Part shown: piece by piece, positions 44,932-47,867 of the stretch
How positions within the stretch are numbered: the first letter of the stretch is position 1
Layout: each line of letters opens with the position of its first letter
Assembly (NCBI GenBank): GCA_021295965.1
Contig: JAGWBI010000039.1
Span: 24,998 to 72,864, forward strand
Length of the DNA stretch: 47,867 nucleotides
Source of the DNA: Dehalococcoidia bacterium
GTDB lineage: Bacteria; Chloroflexota; Dehalococcoidia; Lucifugimonadales; UBA3495
Direction of reading: 5' to 3'
The notes under the pieces: model-generated
Databases searched by the model: none
What the model was told of the DNA's origin: nothing
Seen by the model: the letters and a program-made list of their open reading frames with translations, nothing else
Translations under genes and position numbers: made by a program

Positions 44932-46065
44932 ATGAGGTTTGCCGCATTCACCACCGTGGCGGCGTCGGCCGGGGAGGCGACCAACTCGGCTGACTTTCTC
45001 GATAATCTTCGCCAGCAGACCATCCTGGCCGAGGAGCTGGGCTTCGAGGCGATGTGGCTGGGTGAGCACCACTTCGGCCCCTACGGCGTGGGCGACATAC
45101 CCAATCCCATCCTGCTGGGCGCCGACCTGGCGGCGCGGACGAGCCGCATCCGCATCGGCCAGATGGCCAACATCGCACCCTGGTGGCATCCGATACGCCT
45201 GGCCGAGGACCTCGCCATCCTGGACAACATGACCAGGGGCCGCATCGAAGTCGGGTTCGGGCGCGGCATCTGGCCCTACGAAGGTCCCCAGTTTCATCCT
45301 CATGCCGACCCGCGTCTGGACCAGGAGAACCGGGAACTGTTTCAAGAGACCGTCGAAATCGTCCGCAAGATCTGGGCCGACGAATACTTTTCCCACCAGG
45401 GCGCAAACTACACCTTCCCCGTCGAAAACACGGTGTTCTCCCATCCGTCATATCCGCCCAATCCGGACTGGCAGGACGGCGAGCGGGTGACGCGACTCCG
45501 TGTAACGCCGCGTCCCTACCAGAAGCCACACCCGCCACTGTGGATGACCGTGTCCACCGACCGGTCGGTGGCGACAGCGGCGGAGATGGGACTGAAAGCC
45601 TGCTACTGGCAGCCGCCGCCGCTCAGGATCAAACAGCGCATGGAACTCTACGCCGAGGTCCGGTCAAAACGGGAAGGTCGGCCCTTCACCCTGGGCGAAG
45701 ACCAAGCGGTCATGCGTTCCACCTACGTCGCCTCATCCATGGAGGAGGCCCGCCGGGACGCCGAAGCCGGCATCATGTCCGCGTTCATATTCAACGACCC
45801 CTTCCGAGGTCGGCAGGTGTTCACCAACCCCGACGAAGAGCTGTCCCCCGACGTCGATCTGGACTGGGATTTCCTGCAGCCGCGTACCCTGCTCGTCGGC
45901 TCGCCGGACAACGTGGCCGAGCAGGTGCAGGAGCTACAGGAAGTCTGCCACCTGGACTACCTGCTGGTCGAATTCGCCCACGCCGGCATCCCCCTGCGCA
46001 AGACGCTGCAAAACCTGGAGAACTTCGCCACCAGGGTAATGCCCAGGTTTCGCTCAAACCGGTAA
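44932..46065 (+). CDS. LLM-class flavin-dependent monooxygenase (luciferase-like)
   Basis: A 377-residue TIM-barrel protein of the bacterial-luciferase superfamily (TGGAGGTTTCGAC before ATG 44932). Landmarks are QQTILAEELGFEAMWLGEHH, LAARTSRIRIGQMANIAPWW HPIRLAEDLAILDN, the flavin-phosphate strand GRIEVGFGRGIWPYE and RPYQKPHPPLWMTVSTDRSV ATAAEMGL. The C-terminal LVGSPDNVAEQVQELQEVCH LDYLLVEF is the usual ending. Members use FMNH2 or F420 with O2 to oxidise aldehydes, sulfonates, alkanes and other carbon or sulfur sources. Partner reductase genes are not adjacent. The substrate cannot be assigned. The gene is separated by 45 bp from an insertion sequence. Confidence 0.9.
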   Translation: MRFAAFTTVAASAGEATNSADFLDNLRQQTILAEELGFEAMWLGEHHFGPYGVGDIPNPILLGADLAARTSRIRIGQMANIAPWWHPIRLAEDLAILDNMTRGRIEVGFGRGIWPYEGPQFHPHADPRLDQENRELFQETVEIVRKIWADEYFSHQGANYTFPVENTVFSHPSYPPNPDWQDGERVTRLRVTPRPYQKPHPPLWMTVSTDRSVATAAEMGLKACYWQPPPLRIKQRMELYAEVRSKREGRPFTLGEDQAVMRSTYVASSMEEARRDAEAGIMSAFIFNDPFRGRQVFTNPDEELSPDVDLDWDFLQPRTLLVGSPDNVAEQVQELQEVCHLDYLLVEFAHAGIPLRKTLQNLENFATRVMPRFRSNR

Positions 46066-46112
46066 GACATGCAACGCAACCATGACTGCTGCCAGCGTCG
46101 CAGCCGGCACTA

Positions 46113-47198
46113 CTGATGCGTGAATAATGATCTAAACAACGAGTTGATGTGGTGGGATAATCGACCCTATGGACAAGGTTATCGTTGAACCGCCCAGGGA
46201 TTGGAAGGAGGCCCGCCGGCTCCGTGCTTGGGAGTTGGTCCAGGAGGGTTGGAAGCAGAAAGACGTAGCCGAAGCGCTGGGCGTCACCAAGGGAGCAGTG
46301 AGCCAGTGGGTCAGCAAGGCCCGTGAGGGCGGCCGGCCCGCCTTGCGTCATCGCAAGCCGCCGGGTGGGCCGTCCAAGTTGAGCGACCAGCAACGGGGTC
46401 AACTCCCTGAGTTGCTGTCTCGGGGGCCCGCCGCCTTCGGGTTCAGCGGAGAGGTTTGGACGCGGCGTCGGATTGCCCAAGTCATCGAGAGCGAGTTCAG
46501 CGTATCCTACGACCCGTCCCAAGTGGGACGGATACTGAAGGGCTGCGGCTTTAGCCAGCAGAAACCGACGCTCCGGGCCGCGCAGCGAGATGAGGACGCC
46601 ATCCGTGACTGGCGAGACCGGCGCTTCCCCGAACTCAAAAAAGCCCTGGCTGAAGGCCGGACCATTCTGTGGGCTGACGAATCGGGGTTTTACCTACTCC
46701 CCGCTTTGCTGCGCACCTGGGCGCCGGTGGCCCAGACCCCAGTCATCCGACGGAAGCTGAGTTACGACCATCTGAGCGCCATCAGCGCCATCAGTATGAC
46801 TGGAGACCTTTACCTGGCGGTGCAAGACCACTCCTACAAGAGCCCCGACGTCATCGGGTTTCTGGAAAAGCTGCTGGCCGAGATACCGGGCAAGTTACTG
46901 GTGATTTGGGACGGCGCGCCCATCCATCGCAGCCGAGCGGTCAAAGAGTACCTGGGCCAGGGGGCGGTCCAGCGGCTCCAGTTGGAGCAGTTGCCCGGGT
47001 ATGCGCCGGAGTTGAACCCGGACGAGGGGGTCTGGCGCTACCTGAAACGGGTGGAATTGAAGAACCTGGTCTGTGCCGATCTGGAACAGTTGCGCCGCGA
47101 ATTCTGGGCCGCTGCGGAGCGTCTGTTGGCCAAACCTGATGTGCTGCGGTCGTGTATCAGGGAAGTGGGCTATGTTTAGCTGCTCGTTCACGTGTCAG
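46113..47198 (+). mobile_element. IS630-type insertion sequence with defined ends
   Basis: The transposase gene lies between imperfect terminal inverted repeats of about 25 bp. Including the flanking TA, the left end TACTGATGCGTGAATAATGA (from 46111) and the complement of the right end (TACTGACACGTGAACGAGCA, to 47200) match at 20 of 27 positions over the full repeat, up to CTAAAC. TA occurs at both edges (46111-46112 and 47199-47200), the target duplication expected for IS630/Tc1-mariner elements. The transposase stop codon is inside the right repeat. The element is complete and possibly active. Confidence 0.85.
46169..47179 (+). CDS. IS630-family transposase
   Basis: A 336-residue DDE transposase, uninterrupted. 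N-terminal helix-turn-helix: RAWELVQEGWKQKDVAEALG VTKGAVSQWV (about 18-48), followed by a second winged/helical domain (SGEVWTRRRIAQVIESEFSV) that binds the ends. The catalytic triad of the RNase H-like domain is in RTILWADESGFYLLPALLR (first Asp), KLLVIWDGAPIHRS (second Asp) and LPGYAPELNPDEGVWRYLKR (Glu/Asp). The order and spacing are those of IS630. Single-frame organisation means no programmed frameshift is needed. The ATG at 46169 has no strong ribosome binding site, typical of weakly expressed transposases. Confidence 0.95.
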   Translation: MDKVIVEPPRDWKEARRLRAWELVQEGWKQKDVAEALGVTKGAVSQWVSKAREGGRPALRHRKPPGGPSKLSDQQRGQLPELLSRGPAAFGFSGEVWTRRRIAQVIESEFSVSYDPSQVGRILKGCGFSQQKPTLRAAQRDEDAIRDWRDRRFPELKKALAEGRTILWADESGFYLLPALLRTWAPVAQTPVIRRKLSYDHLSAISAISMTGDLYLAVQDHSYKSPDVIGFLEKLLAEIPGKLLVIWDGAPIHRSRAVKEYLGQGAVQRLQLEQLPGYAPELNPDEGVWRYLKRVELKNLVCADLEQLRREFWAAAERLLAKPDVLRSCIREVGYV

Positions 47199-47218
47199 TA
47201 ATACCGGGAACCATCGAC

Positions 47219-47224
47219 TATAAT
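47219..47224 (+). promoter_or_regulatory. -10-like TATAAT before the last Uma2 gene
   Basis: A perfect TATAAT 25 bp before the start codon and 20 bp outside the IS630 right end. The -35 position overlaps the end of the element, so insertion may have changed this promoter. Confidence 0.35.
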
Positions 47225-47248
47225 GGCCTGCATATGGGAGGCAACCTG

Positions 47249-47833
47249 ATGACTACCATCGCGATACAGCCTCAAATCGCCCGCCGGCTCTTCACCGTGG
47301 CCGAATATATGGCCATGGGCGAGGCCGGCATTCTGCATGAGGATGAACACGTTGAACTGCTGGGCGGGGAGATCATTCAGATGGCGGCAATTGGTAACCG
47401 GCACCTCTTTTGCACTGACTCGTTGACTACTCTGCTGGTCCCGGCCCTGGTGGGTCACGCCATCGTGCGCGTGCAGGGTTCCATACAGCTGGATGACTAT
47501 GGAATGCCGGAACCGGACATCGTCCTGCTGCGGCCCCGACCTGACTACCATGCTGAGACGGCGACGCCGGAGGACGTGCTGCTGCTCATTGAAGTGGCCG
47601 ACAGTTCGCTCGAGTACGACTATGGCCCGAAGTCAGAGTTTTATGCTGCCGCCGGCATCACCGAAATGTGGATTGCAAACCTGAGAACCGGCGAAGTGGA
47701 GGCGCGCACTGACCCGGTAGGGACGGAATACACTGCCATTCGCACCATTCCCACCGACGGCAGCATCAACCCGCAAGCCTTTCCCGACGTGACGCTGCTG
47801 CTGAGCGAATTCATGCCTCCCGCCAACGCCTAA
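47249..47833 (+). CDS. Uma2-family putative endonuclease
   Basis: A 194-residue canonical Uma2 protein. ATG 47249 is preferred because GGGAGG (47236-47241) lies seven bases upstream; ATG 47234 and the frame further upstream lack such a site. Landmarks are RLFTVAEYMAMGEAGILHED and EHVELLGGEIIQMAAIGNRH, then MPEPDIVLLRPRPDYHAETA with the family Asp. The core VLLLIEVADSSLEYDYGPKS, with Glu and Lys spaced as in PD-(D/E)XK nucleases, is followed by EFYAAAGITEMWIANL. The predicted active site is complete. It is a different subtype from the tandem copies at 16678-18038. It sits directly downstream of an intact IS630, whose right end may supply or disrupt its promoter. Confidence 0.9.
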   Translation: MTTIAIQPQIARRLFTVAEYMAMGEAGILHEDEHVELLGGEIIQMAAIGNRHLFCTDSLTTLLVPALVGHAIVRVQGSIQLDDYGMPEPDIVLLRPRPDYHAETATPEDVLLLIEVADSSLEYDYGPKSEFYAAAGITEMWIANLRTGEVEARTDPVGTEYTAIRTIPTDGSINPQAFPDVTLLLSEFMPPANA

Positions 47834-47867
47834 CCTTGCGCCCCGCCCCCGCCGGGCATACAATCCG

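Noticed and set aside
1-47867. tRNA, rRNA or known riboswitches
   Set aside because: No cloverleaf with a GTTCGAnTC T-loop, no rRNA core sequence and no cobalamin or other riboswitch core was recognised by eye; a covariance-model scan would be needed to exclude them fully.

Overview
The window is about 48 kb of GC-rich bacterial DNA with no rRNA, tRNA or CRISPR. Gene content (a short methionyl-tRNA synthetase, BluB, many SDR, amidohydrolase and flavin enzymes, four Uma2 nucleases) and dozens of dispersed palindromic repeats suggest a Chloroflexota genome, perhaps Dehalococcoidia/SAR202-like. That placement is an inference from style, not from a marker gene. Core metabolism is mixed with a large accessory fraction, and many accessory genes are visibly decaying.

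Layout. 0-2.6 kb: the tail of a nuclease-like protein with a 12-bp tandem repeat, a small protein sharing its C-terminal motif, the site-2 protease rseP, and a small-protein/aspartic-protease pair whose protease is frameshifted. 2.7-8.1 kb (all minus strand): dienelactone hydrolase, a zinc ribbon, an iron-type ABC permease with a DtxR-like regulator, and a glycine/alanine repeat protein. 8.3-16.5 kb: Uma2, an NTF2-like protein, a promoter-hairpin-terminator unit that may be a small RNA, an NYN nuclease, catabolic enzymes, a second protease pair (protease interrupted by a stop codon), an Mrr-like nuclease and a crotonase. 16.6-28 kb: tandem Uma2 genes, two SDRs, an amidohydrolase, the third and only intact protease pair, a polyprenyl synthase next to metG, bluB, and an orphan TRAP binding lipoprotein. 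28-31.3 kb: small and lipoprotein genes, then a DNA methyltransferase fused to an HNH nuclease. 31.4-39.6 kb: an HK97-type morphogenesis cluster (prohead protease, frameshifted capsid, connector, tail proteins) without terminase, portal, integrase or lysis genes. It is threaded with dispersed palindromes and interrupted by three reverse-strand genes. 39.6-47.9 kb: a broken Fic gene, a flavin dehydrogenase, a heptad-repeat protein, a decayed MNT/HEPN pair, a Cys-rich/wHTH pair, a luciferase-like monooxygenase, an intact IS630 element and a fourth Uma2.

How the genes fit together. The most unusual feature is a two-gene module present three times: a small partner protein followed by a retropepsin-like aspartic protease. 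In two of the three copies the protease is broken while the partner is intact, which is the asymmetric decay expected of a toxin/antitoxin-like arrangement. The window also holds several defence-type nucleases and repeats that have been captured in-frame into protein-coding genes.
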